A stretch of DNA of 64,000 nucleotides from Zygnema cylindricum (Eukaryota > Streptophyta > Zygnematophyceae > Zygnematales > Zygnemataceae). The stretch is taken from positions 416,297-480,296 of the forward strand of contig JBBHKE010000967.1 of assembly GCA_037447655.1 (NCBI GenBank), in the 5' to 3' direction. The notes below the pieces were generated by a model. It saw only the letters and a list, made by a program, of their open reading frames with translations. It did not search any database and was not told the origin of the DNA. A program made the position numbers and the translations under genes. Within the stretch, counting starts at the first letter, position 1, and each line of letters opens with the position of its first letter. This document shows positions 42,196-54,742 of the stretch, one piece after another.

Positions 42196-43086
42196 TGCAA
42201 TTCTGTGGTCTCCATTGACCTAAAGAATAGGCAGCCTATGTAAAGACTCTTAGATAATGTGTGCCCCTTCAACTTCCTCAATGAATAAGTGCCACCATGG
42301 CACGCAATTATTTTGACTACCCTCACCCATGTGAGGATCCGACTCTTTCGAGCCCAACGCAAAAAGAATCACTCTGTTTGCTCCGTTGAGCAGTAAGTTT
42401 TGGCAGGCCAAAGGTGGTCTATAAATACAAAAGGTCACTTGGAGAAAGAGGCTCCTCAAACACCGCTAAGTCCCTAAGCCCCTACTCAAAGCTACCTACT
42501 AATGAACCCTAGACCAATCAAAAAAAAATACAGTAGAAAAAGGTACAATGGTCGATGTACTTCTTGTACGGCCATTGTATGACATGTCTTTCTGGTTGCC
42601 GCCTGTTAGCCCGCGAGCCATGGTTCCTCCTCCCATCATTTCTAACATCTAATGATGTGGCATCACGTGGTACTGCGCGTTGCTATACAAGAAACCCGCC
42701 AAAAGTTCACTCTAGTTTGGCGGCTGCGATAATGGTCATCCAATCAAATAATTTTTGCCATTTGATTCACGTCCTTGCACGCCGTAGAATACATGTGTTG
42801 TTTTGTTAGTTTGTTTCGTTAAATGAAGTCGTCATCGAGTAATAATTTATTAATTTAGCAAACCCTATACGTAGAACAATTTATCTATGACTTATTGGAT
42901 AGGGCGGCAGGTTACTAAAAACTGTAAAGGACCTAGGATCAAATCCAAGTCAATCCAACATTTTGTTGATTTGTCAGTCTGTGTGTCTGTGTCTGTCTGA
43001 CTATGTGGCAGCCATGGTGACCCTCTCTCTCTCTTCTTCTCTAAAGTCTAAAATAAAAAGTGAGTATTAATTACTTATTTTCAACA
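42196..43086 (-). repeat. 3' LTR of element T
   Basis: 891 bp, minus strand TGTTGAAAATAAG to AATTGCA, directly after a purine run (AAGGGGAG). Leader stems: CCTCAC/GTGAGG (42321-42336) and GGCTC/GAGTC with a GAAA loop (42341-42354). A decayed tRNA-like block lies at about 42890-42960. Confidence 0.85.
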
Positions 43087-44449
43087 CTCCCCTTAATTTT
43101 TAGTCAACTTTTAATTTTAGCCCACAATTTTCTCTGCAAAATTTTAACTTATAAGAAGGCACTGGTTTTTTTCATCATGTTTGCAATCATTTCTTTATCA
43201 CTTTTATGAACCATTTTAATTATTTTTTTCTCAACCTTCTTTGTGACAAAGTTTAATCTGATATCCCTATATTTAGCTTTGAAATGGTGTTCTGGGTTAG
43301 CTGGAATAGAGATAGTAGCTTGATTATCAAAAAATAATTTTTGAGTTCCAGACTTTATGAACCCAAGTTCTTCAAGAAGATATTTTACCCACATTAATTC
43401 TTTGGTGGCAGCACAGGATGTCATGTACCTAGCCTTTATAGTGGACTGAGAAACTAATTTCTGTAGTTTGGTACTCCAACAGCATGTATCAGAAACAATT
43501 TGCAATACTTGTCCAGTTGTACAACGCCTTAAAGGCACATCCCTATAACTTGCATCACTCCAAGTAGTGATGTCAGTGTGCTCCCCTCCCAAATGTAACC
43601 ATAATTCCCTTGTTCCCACCAAATATCTCATCACTCTTTTGGCTGCTTCCCAGTCTTTTTTCCTATGCTCGTTTAGACTTCTATTTAGGACTCCTACAGC
43701 TGCAACTATATCTAGACGAGTATAGTTCATAAAGTAAATTAAACTGCTAACAATCTGTCGATATGGAATTCTTTCCATAAAACGTTTTTCTTCCTCATCC
43801 ATCTCATCATTCAAAATCAATATTCCTCTCTCTTCACTCTTCTCTGATAATTTCTTTAGATCCATGGGAGTTGTACCTTCATTTGATTTGTCCATCTGAA
43901 AATTTTCTAGCATATTACTAATAACTTCCTTTTGAGCCAATCTTTTAATTTTGTTCCCTTTAACCCTCTCTTTTTGAATTTCTAAAATATATTTTATATC
44001 GCCGAGATCTTTCATGACAAACCAACTTCTTAGATATTGTTTTAGTTTGTGAATCTTTTATAAGGAGTTTCTTAAGACTAACAAATCATCCATATATATA
44101 GCAATGAATATCACTTCATTCTCATCCTCAAATAGGTATATGGAGTGTTCTGAACTAATTGTGATATACCCCAAACCGGTTAGAAATTTGTTCAGCTTTA
44201 TGTTCCATTATCGGGAGGTTTGCTTAAGGCCATAAAGTGATTTTATCAGTTTGCATATGTTGCTTTCTTCTCCAGTTTCAACAAATCCTTCCAGTTGCCT
44301 CATGTAGATTTCTTCTTCCAACTCACTGTGTAAGAATGCGGTCTTAATATCTATCTGGTGTATTTCCATATCCTCTGCTACGGCTAAACTTAGGAGGATT
44401 TTGATAGAAGGGAATTTGACTACAGGTGCGAAGTTTTCTTCATAGTCTA
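43087..44449 (-). pseudogene. pol: Element T reverse transcriptase (3' part) and RNase H
   Basis: ORF 44015-43149 covers the RT C-terminus (MKDLGDIKYILEIQKER) through RNase H (RLDIVAAVGVL, WSDASYRDVPLRRC, KARYMTSCAATKELMWVK, FFDNQATISIPA). Upstream, in another frame, is the catalytic box, here YMDD (about 44080-44091), and the [20 protein letters not shown] block. Solo LTR U interrupts the DYEEN block at 44449. Confidence 0.82.
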
Positions 44450-45761
44450 TGTTGATATTTGAGTATTTTCTAGGTCTGTTTTAGTATAAGAAAAAGAGCA
44501 GAGGTAGTCTACCTCTAACTCCCTTCTCCAAGCCCCCACACTTGTTGTAGTCATTGAAGGCTGTACAAGGAGCTAGAGCCATGGCTGCCTAGGCTCTCTA
44601 TGGAGAAAGGGTGTAGATTTGGTAGACTTACCAAAAATGTATGTGACGGACCCAAGAATTGATCCTGGTACCTTCCGTCCGTCACGTAACCGGTAGCTAT
44701 TAGCCTTATCCGTTTAGTCTAGGACTAGTGCTAAGACATAACGGGTTTGGTAGATATTTAAATAGTATTTAGTAGGGTTTTCCATTTAAGTGGATTACAG
44801 TTTATATGGTATAGAAACAATTGTACTTTTAAGTACTGGACGAAACAAATAGTACGGGCATTTGTTTCGACAGTCCGTATGAAATGCCGAAATAAATCGG
44901 ACGGAATTTATTAGCGCCGGCTACACAAAAGGATAATTTGGCGGTTTGCGGACGTCACCACTCCGGATGACACGTAGCGACATCGTACAGGTTGCAGAAT
45001 CTCCGGAGTAGAACACAACAAATTTGGATGTGACAAATGTCACATTATGGCAACATCGTACACTCTCCGTACATAAAGTACTCCGGCACCTATACTTTCT
45101 TGTAGGGTACCGTTTTTTTGACGTGGCATGACCTAGCGCCACGTGGAGAGATAAGATTTAGAAGTAGGAATTGTGGAGATTATAAGAGTGAATCCGGATA
45201 AGACATGTGTTGACTTTTTTAGCCATGTTGTACGATGGTCGTACAAAAGGTATAGCGACACCTGTACCTTTCTGTACTATACAGTAATATGATTGGTCCG
45301 TACCTCAGTAATAGATGGTTTAAAGAGGGGTTTAGGACTTAGAATATTTCAGGTAGGTAGCCACCTCTCTCCCAAAGAGCATTAGTACAAAAGGCAAACT
45401 TTGGCCAGCCATAACTATCAATTCAGTTGACCAATTTCAGTGATTCTTGTTGCTCCGGACTCAAGGAAGTCCAAGCTACACAAGGGTATAGTCGGTCAGA
45501 GTTTTTGCCTGCCTGGGTGGCTGCATTTCTTAGGGAAACTCAAAGTGGGTGAATGTGTCCAAATCTCATATTCTAACTTTGTATTTTGTGGTGGAACAGA
45601 GCACACAGAAAGTGTTATTACAAAGGGGTGAAGCTATATTCGGGTTCTGATTGTCAAGGGGTCAATCATTTGGGTTTATATAAACTTGGAGTCGACACTA
45701 TCTAGATTAGCTTCTTTTGGACCTGCGAATTTTGTGTGGCAAAGGAGCCCATAAAATTTTA
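44450..45761 (+). repeat. Solo LTR U in element T, chimeric or with duplicated promoter
   Basis: 1,312 bp, TGTTGATATTTGAG to AAAATTTTA (the expected terminal CA is TA). Target duplication gtcta is perfect (44445-44449 and 45762-45766). It is about 250-300 bp longer than its relatives because the promoter segment (ATCC...GTAC cluster) occurs twice, at about 45005-45115 and 45175-45300. A tRNA-like block lies antisense at 44643-44720. Confidence 0.85.
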
Positions 45762-45766
45762 GTCTA

Positions 45767-46630
45767 TTCCTTTTTTTTAAGTATAAACTTTATCAACCAA
45801 CCTAGCTTTGTATCTTTCAAAAGTATTATCTGGGTTTAGTTTAAGCTTAAAAACCCACTTACATCCAATCAGTTTTTGGTCCGGTGGACAATCTACCAAC
45901 TCCCATGTATTGGCTTCCATAATGGAAGTCATTTCTTCATTTATGGTCGTGAACCATCGGCTACTTTCTAAGGTGTTTATGGCCTCTAAGTATGTCCAAG
46001 GTTCATCAGGATGAGACATCGTTGTGAGTTGGTTATTTACTTGTCTTTCTTGAAGTCGTTTACTACTTCTTCTTCCCCCTTCAAACTATAACGCCGGTAT
46101 GGAAGGCATCCTCGGGTTTTGCTTCGGAAGATTTTCAGCTCCCCTAACTTCCAATTCCGGTGCCTCATCAAGTTCCTCATCGGTTTCCACTTCATATTAA
46201 GAAGTTACCTCGATTGTTGTCCTTTCCTTCTTCTCCTTTGGTATATCTGCAGATTTTTCCTTTTCTCCATCTTCTTTCTCTTCATTTTCAAAGTCAAAGT
46301 CAGAAAATTGATCCGGTTCAAATCTGACTTTTACTTCTTTATTATATTTGAATGGATCGATTGACTTTACTTCATTCATCACCACTATGTGTTTTACCAA
46401 AATGATATCTTTCTTTTTCAAGCCGTACACTCGGTATCCTTTTGTACCCTCATCATTTGCGACAAGGCATCTGGTTTCCCTCTTCCCTCTAGTTTCTATG
46501 TAGTTTTACTGCAATCCAAACTCTAAACTTGACTTCCAAACACTCTCAAACTACACAAATCAGGCTTTCTTCTTGTCCAACTCTCATACGGAGTTTCCTC
46601 CTTATATGTTGAAGTTAGGACTTTATTTAT
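45767..46630 (-). pseudogene. pol: Element T integrase end, linker and RT start
   Basis: RT entry block (46019-45777: RWFTTINEEMTSI, CKWVFKLKLNPDNTFERYKARL), which rejoins the DYEE block beyond U. Upstream are the linker (46430-46197, rich in Glu and Lys) and the integrase C-terminal block (VLTSTYKEETPYESW). At 46630 it meets integrase of element V at a non-matching position. Confidence 0.8.
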
Positions 46631-48717
46631 TCCATCTTCCATCTATCATTAGATGTATTCATGATAAATCATTTACTACCAAAGACTTTGAAATGACTAA
46701 CATCTGGATTTCTACCTGTCCGGATCTCGTAAGGAGTAGTCTATATCGATCTTGATCCTATCCTATTTTTAATATAAACCGCACAATTTAGAGCCTCAAT
46801 CCAAAATTTCGGATCCACATTTTTATCTGCAAGCATCGACCTAGAGCTCTCTGTGAGGGTTCTATTTAATCTCTCCGAAACATCATTTTGTTCCAGTGAA
46901 TACGGAACAGTCAAAAGATGACTTATACCTTCATCAAGTAAAAAAGCTTTAAATTCCTTCGAAGTATATTCCCCACCATTGAACGATCTGAACTCTAAGA
47001 TTGGTAAGTTATGGAATTTTTCAACCCATGCTTTATAGTGTTTGAAGTGACCAAACTTTTCTTTCTTCTCTTTCATGAAGTAAATTTTTGTAAACCTTAA
47101 AAAATCATCTGTGAAGGTGACCATATATTTCATCCCCTTGGCAAATGGTACCTTCGTAGGACCAAAAACATCAAAATGAATTTGCTGTAACAGTCTAGTT
47201 GACCGATGTCTAGACGCTTTAGGGAATGGCAGTCTGTGGATCTTGCCTAAAACATAGCCATCACATGTTTTAACCGGATGATCTGTGATTGATGAACCAT
47301 CTTTTTTTCCAACAACTACCATTTTTTTCAAACTATCATAATTTACATGGCCTAATCTTTTATGCCATAACTCATCTGAATGCAAAACACCGGAGTACAA
47401 AACATCATTCTCCTTGGGATTAGCCATATCCATACAGTACATTTTCCTACTATCTCTAATACTTGTAATTGCAACCATGCCATTCTTGCTAACAACCTGC
47501 TGATATTTTTTCAAATTGACCTTAAAGCCTTTACTCTCTACCAAGGACTTAGAAAACAAATTTTTCTTAAAGTCAGGATCAAAAAGGACATTGTGAAGGG
47601 TCCTTTCAATTACTTTTCTTTCTACATCAACTAGCAAAGATATATCACCCACAGCACATGTCTAAACACTCATCCCACAAGCATAATAAATATTTTTCTC
47701 CGTCGTCGTTTTCAGATTTTTGAAGATAGCTTTGTTCCACTATCCATCACTGACACTCCCGTATCCATTATCCATCCTGTGTCCTTCGGGCCCTCCATTG
47801 CCGCTCCCATAGCAAATAGATCCGTTTCATCTTTCTTCAGAAAACGTCAAAGTCTTGTCTTGGAGAGACGAAAATGTCGAAAATAATGCATTTCCACGAG
47901 GTGTAGGCCCCATGAAGCTTTTGTAGAGCTGACTTTGTTGCCATCCCGGGCAGTATAAACTTGTTTTGTTAGCCATTTTTAGCTTAGGACATAACTTATA
48001 TCCATAACCTCTCTCACTATAATAGAAACATGCATTGTTGGACTGTCTATTTCCACCTTGATTAAACTATCTTAACTGATTTTGTGAAGTAAATTGATTT
48101 CTTTGATGATTAAACTGTCCTTTTCTCTCAAATTCTTAATTGAAAGCCTCTATTTGCCCAACATTGAGAATATTAGATGTAGCTTCTTCTTCTAGTAAAA
48201 TATTAATTGCCAACTGTTAAGTCCAGCTAGCCTTTTATTTTTGTTTAAGCATATCAAACACTCCTTTCATACTACAAGGGAGACCCCTCATTAGTAATGT
48301 TGCTTGCTGGAACTGAGGAAACACTCCTCTTGCACAAGCATGTGCATCTACAATGATGGGAAATTTGTTAGAATATTCAGCCATTGTAGCGCCTGTGTAC
48401 TTATAGTCCCAAATTTTTCCAGCCAAGAGAAGTTCTTTCTGGACATTAGCTTTTTCATAATCATTTTTAAGAGATATGCAGATATCGAGTGTTTTTTTCA
48501 TTTTTATCCGTGACATTGCTAAGTCCTCAGATTTACAGAATTTCAGAATAGAATGAGCCTACGTATTTTTCTTTGACCAAGACAGATCAGATTCATCCAG
48601 CGAACCATCTAATATATCTAAAAAATTAACATTCTCAAAGTGAGTCTCCACTATATCCGCCCAATAAACATATTTCTCCCTTGGGAAAATAGAATTCTTT
48701 ATGACAGGGCCATAACC
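46631..48717 (-). pseudogene. pol: Element V gag, protease and integrase
   Basis: Gag starts inside the LTR (M-S-T-S-T-T-T-G-A-P, ATG at 48776) and passes through a decayed primer site. A capsid ORF lies at 48516-48235 (QATLLMRGLPCSMKGVFDMLKQK). A knuckle region with stops follows (about 48000-48060), then the protease flank (about 47760). ORF 47652-46741 has the HHCC region (LWHKRLGHVNYDSL) and the integrase core with the first Asp (IHFDVFGPTK) and Glu (EQNDVSERLNR). The second catalytic Asp is Phe (RSFNGGEYTS), and in HHCC a Cys is changed (CDGYVLGK). RT is absent: the element is joined to T. Confidence 0.82.
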
Positions 48718-49565
48718 TGTTGTTGTTCAACACCCGGTGCAGGTGGAGGAGCACCAGTAGTAGTAGAAGTAGACATGATACACTCTCAGAAGCTATCAAG
48801 AATCCTACCAAACAGCTATTTTCAAGTGCTCGCCAAATATTATACAAGCAACCAAACTTCACAAAGCTCAATCAAATTATATAGCAGCATAAAAGCTAAC
48901 ATCTCCCAAATTTTCAGCACAATTGACCCGAGAACACTCAAGATATAACACTCAAAAGTTTCCCAAAAACTGTTTGCAGTTTTACTACTTGGAAGTCTGG
49001 ATACATAAAATGCTCTAAGTCCTAAGTCTTATACTCTCGGTGTTGTACCGCCGATACAAGTGTACCTGAGAGGTACGTCCAAAATCAACCCACCTAGTGA
49101 GATCTACGTGTTCCTAATCCTGCCTACCCAATCTATCATCGTACAGTCAATATTACTCAGAATCTATATTAAGTGATTCTACAATTACTTCTCAGCTAAG
49201 TCACTTGTGATACTCTCATGAATTTTGTCCATTGGCTTGATTCATATCAATCGCAGCTGCGGTGTCCCGTACCGAATCATATTCAAGATAACAACAGTTG
49301 CGTTGTCTATACCGATCATATCCAAAGTAACAGCGGCTGCGTTGTCCTGTCTGTGTTGCAGCTGCGCCGTTCTGTCTGCGTCACAGCGTCGTTGCTGCGT
49401 TGCTCTATCTGCATAGCTGCTGCGCTGTTCCGTCTGCGTCGCAGTTGTGTTGTCATGTACTGAACGCAAGTGATGACGCATGTCCTTGTGAAACTTACGC
49501 TACAAATTACTACCTTTCTGCCATCATACTTATTTAGTGAGACTTAAAGTTTTCCAAAATTAACA
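48718..49565 (-). repeat. 5' LTR of element V
   Basis: 848 bp, minus strand TGTTAATTTTGG to AACAACAACA. It carries the V gag start and belongs to the C/E/P lineage. A stretch rich in GCTGCG/GTTGC (49250-49450) gives spurious ORFs in several frames. Its outer end interrupts RT of W. Confidence 0.85.
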
Positions 49566-52010
49566 CATGGGAGTGGTACAACTGTTTGCCTTTTCCATTT
49601 GGAATTTCTCGAGCATATTCCCTATAGCTTCTTTCTGAGTAAGTCTAATAATCCATTTTCCCCTATCTCTTTCCATTTGAATTCCCAAGATATATCTTGA
49701 TTCTCCTAGATCTTTCATATCAAACTTGCTTCTAATATCTTTCTTTAACTTGTTGATCTTTTCCATAGATTTACTTAACACTAGCAAATCATCGACATAA
49801 ATTGCAATGAAAATACCACTATTCTCATCCTCAAACATATAAATAGAGTGGTCTGAACTAATCCAGATATATCCCAGGCAGGTGAGAAACTCATCTGTTT
49901 TATTATTCCATTGCCTGGGAGCTTACTTTAGTCTATATAAGGACTTTATAAGTCGCAGACTTTGCTCTCCTCACCCTGCTTTACAAACCCTTCTAGTTGC
50001 CGCATAAAGATTTCTTCCTCTAGTTCACAATTGAGGAAGGCGGTTTTAATATCCATCTGGTGAATTTCCATGTCTTCCGCTGCCATTAGACTAAGGAGAA
50101 TCCTTACTGATGGGAACCGTACCACAAGAGCAAAGGTCTCTTCATAATATTTCCCTTCTTTTTGAGTGAACCCCTTTGCTACCAACCGAGCCTTATATCT
50201 TTTAAAAGTATTATCTGGGTTCAGTTTCAGTTAAAACACCCATTTGCACCCAATCGATTTTCTGTTTGGAGGGCTATCCACTAATTCCCAAGTATTAGCT
50301 TCGATGATGGATGCCATCTCATCATTTATGGCTCTAACCCATCTATCCTTCTCTGGACTGTCGATTGCATCTAAGTATGACCGAGGCTCATCAGGGTGAG
50401 ACAGCGTAGTTACCTTGTGAGCAGCTTGTCTTTCTTATAGCCTTTTGCTAGTCTTTCGTCCTCCTTCAAAGTTTGAAGCCGGGATGGAGGGAAGTCTTGG
50501 GTTCCTTCCCACTGTCTCGTCGGCTCCCCTATCCATGGAAGCCGATTCCATCTCCTCCTCTTTTGTCTCCTCGAAGTGTGCATGGATATGGGCAGATTCC
50601 GGTTTATCTCTTTTATCGCGCATCTCCTCTGAATCTGCAATCACTTTTTCACTCATGTCTCTACTGGGAAGATCCGGGTTTTCATCACCCTCGGAATCAA
50701 AGCTGATTTTTATCTTCTTCGTGTATTTGAAAGGGTCAAATGACTTCCCTTCATCCATGACAACTAGATGCTTTACCATAATAATATCTCATTTAGCTAA
50801 GTCATACACTCTATATCCTTTGACATCCTCATCATATCCCACAAAAAATGTCGCGGTTTCCCTTTAGCATCTAATTTGAAGTTTTTCCTATTTGTGTCAA
50901 GAGTATAAACTTGACTACCGAATACATCAAGTGGGAAATATTTGGTTTCCTTCCAACCCATCTTTCATAAGGTGTCATTCTTTTCACATCTCATTCAAAG
51001 ACTCTATTCTTGATGTAGTTATCACGGTTCATGGCCTCAGCCCAAAACCTTTTTCCTATCTTTTTGTCGGCCAATATATTACATACGCGATCTCCTAGCG
51101 TCCGGTTCAACCTCTCAGCTACCCCATTTTGTTCTGGATTATATGGTATAGTTTTTTGATGCTGAAAACCCTCATCCCTCAGATATTCTTTAAATTGGTT
51201 AGAGGTATATTCTCCCCTATTGTCACTCCTTATTCTCTTAATGGGGGTTCTGTGCAACTTCTCACTCCAGGCTTTATATTCTTTGAAGTAAGTTGGTGCT
51301 TCAAACTTTGTTTTTAGAAAGTAGACTCTAGAGTATCTGGTCCAGTCATCAGTAATTGTCATCATGAACCTCTTACCTCCTACGGAAGGTACTTTTGTCG
51401 GTCCCCAAAAATCTGTGTGGACCAGATCTAGTACTTTCTTAACTTTATATGTGGCATTTTAGGAAATGGAAGTCTGTGAGCCTTACCTTGGGCACAGCCA
51501 TTACAATCATCCACCATTTCATTATCCTCAAACTGAATGCCTTCTACTACACCAAGCTTTTTCATTTCCCTCAGCCTATCAAAGTGCACATGCCCCAACC
51601 GCTTATGCCAAATCATCAAGTTTGGGATATTAACATAGTAAGCGCTCTTCTTTTCATTACCCAAGTTAAGCCTAAACATTCCTTGGCTACCCTTATCTGC
51701 TGTGAAGTAGACTTCATCCCCATACTTAGCCGTAAAGACTCCCTTTCTAGTGAAGATATCAAACTCTTTGTCATCTAACATAAACATATAGACAAGATTT
51801 TTACTCAGCTAAGGAATGTAGAGTACATCTAAGAGGTTGAGTATAGAAGTCTTTCCCTCCACTACGACTTTTAGATCTACCACTCCCACTAGATCTGTAG
51901 TAACTACTCTCCCATCCGCGTACTCTATCTCAACAGTCGGGATCTTTCTTAGCTTGGTAAAGAAGTGCTTGTCACGACACATATGCTTGGATGCACCTGA
52001 GTTGATGATT
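49566..52010 (-). pseudogene. pol: Element W pol: protease, integrase, reverse transcriptase (3' end cut by V)
   Basis: Right to left: protease (NSGASKHMCRDK near 51985), a stop in YIP*LSKNL, and the HHCC region (IWHKRLGHVHFDRL ... CNGCAQGK). Next comes the integrase core with all three acidic residues in sight (VHTDFWGPTK about 51415, RSDNRGEYTS about 51215, EQNGVAERLNR about 51120), then FWAEAMN, a linker (50779-50435) and RT ([30 protein letters not shown]; intact YVDD at about 49795; KFDMKDLGESRYILGIQMERDR). It ends at CTTPM where V is inserted; RNase H is missing. Confidence 0.83.
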
Positions 52011-53182
52011 TATCCTTCCTGTGGAGGTTCTCGAATGGCTTTGAGAGCACACTTCTGTTTTCGAGGAATCTCTTTCTCCTCCAAATTTTCGTCAAGAACA
52101 AGCTCTCTATCCTCCTCTTTTGAGGACTCATCCACCTCGGTCTCCCCTTTCACTTTTTTGACCACAAGTGCCTTCTTCTTTCCCCCGAAAGAACCTATTT
52201 TACGATTTTCTTGGAGCCTCAACTTTGATAGTTTGGTGCAATCGGCTATGAAGTGTCCTAGCTTTTTCCAGAAATGACAAAGGCTCTTTGGAGGCCTCGG
52301 TCCTCTGATTTGATCTTTCTCTCCCTTGAAGTTGCCGTATGGCTTCCTTTTATCTTTCCCCCATTGGTTTGTAAGTTGTTGTATGGCTTCCTTGAATCCT
52401 TCCCCCACCGGTCTCTTCCAGCAGCTAGAGCTTGAATGCTATTTCCTCCTCTCGGAATCTCGATAGTGTTCTCATGTACAAGTATCATCCGGACCAATGT
52501 GTTCCACTTCCACAAACTGTCATCCATTTCCTGCACTCCGTACACTATGTTCTCAAACTCAGTAGGCAGCTTTATGATGAGGATGTTGACTTTCATCTTC
52601 ATTGTACTGGTCCACCCAGCACTCTCCATCTCGATATACAAACAAGAGAGGTCATTACAATAGTCTAGCATTTTCCCCCCTTTGTAAGTATACTCCCCTA
52701 ACCGTTGCTCGACCAACTGGAGCTTCTGAATGGTACTGCCTCTATAGATCTCCACTAAGGTCTCTCATAACTCCTCGGCCTTAAAAATTTGGAGATGGGA
52801 GGTTGCCAAAGCTTGAGTAAGATGCCTCAGAGTGAAGCGCCTGGCTGCCATGTTTGTGTATTCCCACATTTGAATATCGTTTCTTTCGGACTTCACGGCC
52901 GCCGCTTCGGGTACCGTGGCGATAGGAGTAAGAGGTTTCCCCTTTCCTTTCCCATTTTCAGATACACTACTGTCCCTCCTGTCTGCCTACTCCGTTGGAG
53001 CAGATACTGCTATAAAAAACCTCACTCAACTAAACCCTGGTGGTATTCCCTGAGATGGACGTTTCACTTGTCCACTGACGAAACCCCAGTATCATTTTTC
53101 ACACAAAGCCCCAACCATCATGGCTTCCCAATAAATAAAACCAAATCCGTTGAAGAAGCGCACCCTAGAGGGTGGGCCCATA
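52011..53182 (-). pseudogene. gag: Element W gag
   Basis: The frame starts at the primer-site ATG (M-G-P-P-S-R-V-R-F-F-N-G-F-G-F-I-Y-W), then a TGA after ALCEK and a proline- and lysine-rich stretch. The capsid ORF 52755-52258 follows (YRGSTIQKLQLVEQRLGEYTYKGGKMLDYCND). The basic tail is partly duplicated (KDSRKPYNN and KDKRKPYGN blocks), and the knuckle CHFWKKLGHFIADC has its second Cys changed to Trp, as in element C. An acidic tail precedes protease. Confidence 0.82.
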
Positions 53183-53185
53183 AAC
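53171..53185 (-). promoter_or_regulatory. Primer-binding site of element W (one extra T)
   Basis: Minus strand GTTTATGGGCCCACC: the common site with one inserted T before the ATG. Twelve bases from ATGGG onward and two before still pair with the tRNA-iMet anticodon arm. Confidence 0.72.
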
Positions 53186-53300
53186 TAGAATTTTGTGTCC
53201 CCCATTGGACTACAGAATTGAAGAAGCCTCTAGTTAGTTTTTGGCTTACCCTTCTTCAGCTAGGATCATAGATACCCAAGTAGGCAAACAAATAAACTGA

Positions 53301-53335
53301 CTGCACCCCTTTGCAGTGTGGACTCCCCTGAGTCC
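53301..53335 (-). promoter_or_regulatory. Tandem leader stem-loops of element W
   Basis: Stem 1 GGACTC/GAGTCC is perfect. Stem 2 CTGCA/TGCAG keeps pairing with bases different from both F and H. Confidence 0.6.
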
Positions 53336-53909
53336 GCAACAAAAGAGATCACTGAAAACGCCCAACCATGCAATTAGATTTCAAGTGGCAAAGATGCCAA
53401 AATATATACAAGCTCAATGGGAGAGAGGCAGCTACCTCCTAAATCTCCTAAGTCCTAAACCCCTCTCACAACCCCTATCTACTTATGTACGAACCAATCA
53501 GAGAAATATAAAGTACAGAAAGGTACTGTGGCCGGTGTACTTTCTGTATTGTCTGTGTACGACTTCGCCATTGAGTTAACATTGTCTCCTCCGAACTCGC
53601 GCTCATGCTCCCTGGGATTCACGCTATCCAATGTTTTCCTGCCACATGGCTCTACGTCATGTCACGCCCGAAAACGCCAAAGCGACCATTCCTAGATCTC
53701 GGCGATGATGGGTGTCGTCAGGTTCAAATCGGCTTTTAATATTAGCCGTTGAAAATCAATGTCCGATAACTTTGTTTCGTGCGGTTTCACTTTCGCACTA
53801 TATTTCATTTTGTCTTTATGTTAGTTATCCGTAATTCCGTTAATTGGATTAGTGAATTCTGACATATTTAAATACTAATCATAACCCATGTACTCTTACG
53901 GACTTCAAC

Positions 53910-53979
53910 GACGAACCGGCTAAGGCTGACGGCTATGCCTCGCTTTATCAATCAGAGGTTCGAGTCCTACCGGACTCAA
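53910..53979 (+). promoter_or_regulatory. tRNA-like block of element W LTR with consensus B box
   Basis: GGTTCGAGTCC at 53957-53967 matches the B-box consensus exactly; an A-box-like CCGGCTAAGGCTGACGG lies about 35 bp upstream. Antisense to the element. Confidence 0.6.
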
Positions 53980-54192
53980 CCGTTTTGTTAGAACTGACTT
54001 ATGTCACTTCTTTTGACCTGCCTAAGGAGCAAAGGCAGCCATGGCTCCACCACCTTCTCTTTCCTTCAGTGACTACAACAAGTATGGGGGATAGAGGAAA
54101 GAGGTGGATGCAAACCGCCTACGCTTTTCTTTTATGTTTTCACTTAAGCTATTCAAACCTAGAAAATACTTTATAAATCTAATAATTCAACA

Positions 54193-54742
54193 TACCTTTC
54201 CTACACTCTCAAGTTCAACTTAAAGTCTTACAAGATCATTACAAAAATCTTGCATGCTACCGCCTTTATAAATATAGGCTTGTAATTTCGAATCTGCTAA
54301 CAGTTTTTTTTGAAGAGCTCCACTTTTATATTGGCTCATTAAAGACTCCCAAACTTATGCACACTTAGTTAGATTTAGAAGGGGAGGAGCAATTGCTTGA
54401 GTGAGATTCCTCAAAATGACATGCTTGGCCACCTCATTTTTTTAGTGCCAAACCTCTTGGCCATTCTCTTTTGTTTTGTGTACAGCTTGTGTCATTACTG
54501 CTCCAATTGTGGCTGCTCCAGTTTCCACAGGTATGGGTTTCTCTTTCCCTTTCTCTCCATCCATGATGATGGTTTCTCCATCGTCCTCAGCTTCCTCTGA
54601 GGCTCTAGACACTCCTCTGCCCAGTCTTGATGCTCCTAGAAATCGAGCTCCTCCGAAACTTGGTGGGGCTCTAATGCTCAATGTAGGATTCCTTACATAC
54701 CCTGATACTATCGTTTAGAGGTGCTTTTTAATTAAGGCCCCC
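54193..54742 (-). pseudogene. gag: Element Y gag N-terminal part, cut by W
   Basis: SIRAPPSFGGARFLG, an acidic and glycine-rich stretch, then the capsid blocks (EVAKHVILRNLTQAIAPPLLNL, YKSGALQKKLLADSKL, YIYKGGSMQDFCNDL). Stops occur at several places. The expected primer site and first codons are missing: a deletion joins gag to the LTR at about 54743. Confidence 0.75.

Larger units (their letters stand above)
53186..54192 (-). repeat. 5' LTR of element W
   Basis: 1,007 bp, minus strand TGTTGAATTATTAG to AAATTCTA (terminal CA changed to TA). Leader stems CTGCA/TGCAG (53301-53316) and GGACTC/GAGTCC (53320-53335), TATATATT about 53405, a GTAC cluster about 53485-53560, and a tRNA-like block at 53910-53979. 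Confidence 0.87.

Noticed and set aside
49225-49481. Overlapping ORFs on both strands in the V LTR
   Set aside because: They come from a repetitive GCTGCG/GTTGC stretch in an LTR, open in several frames at once.
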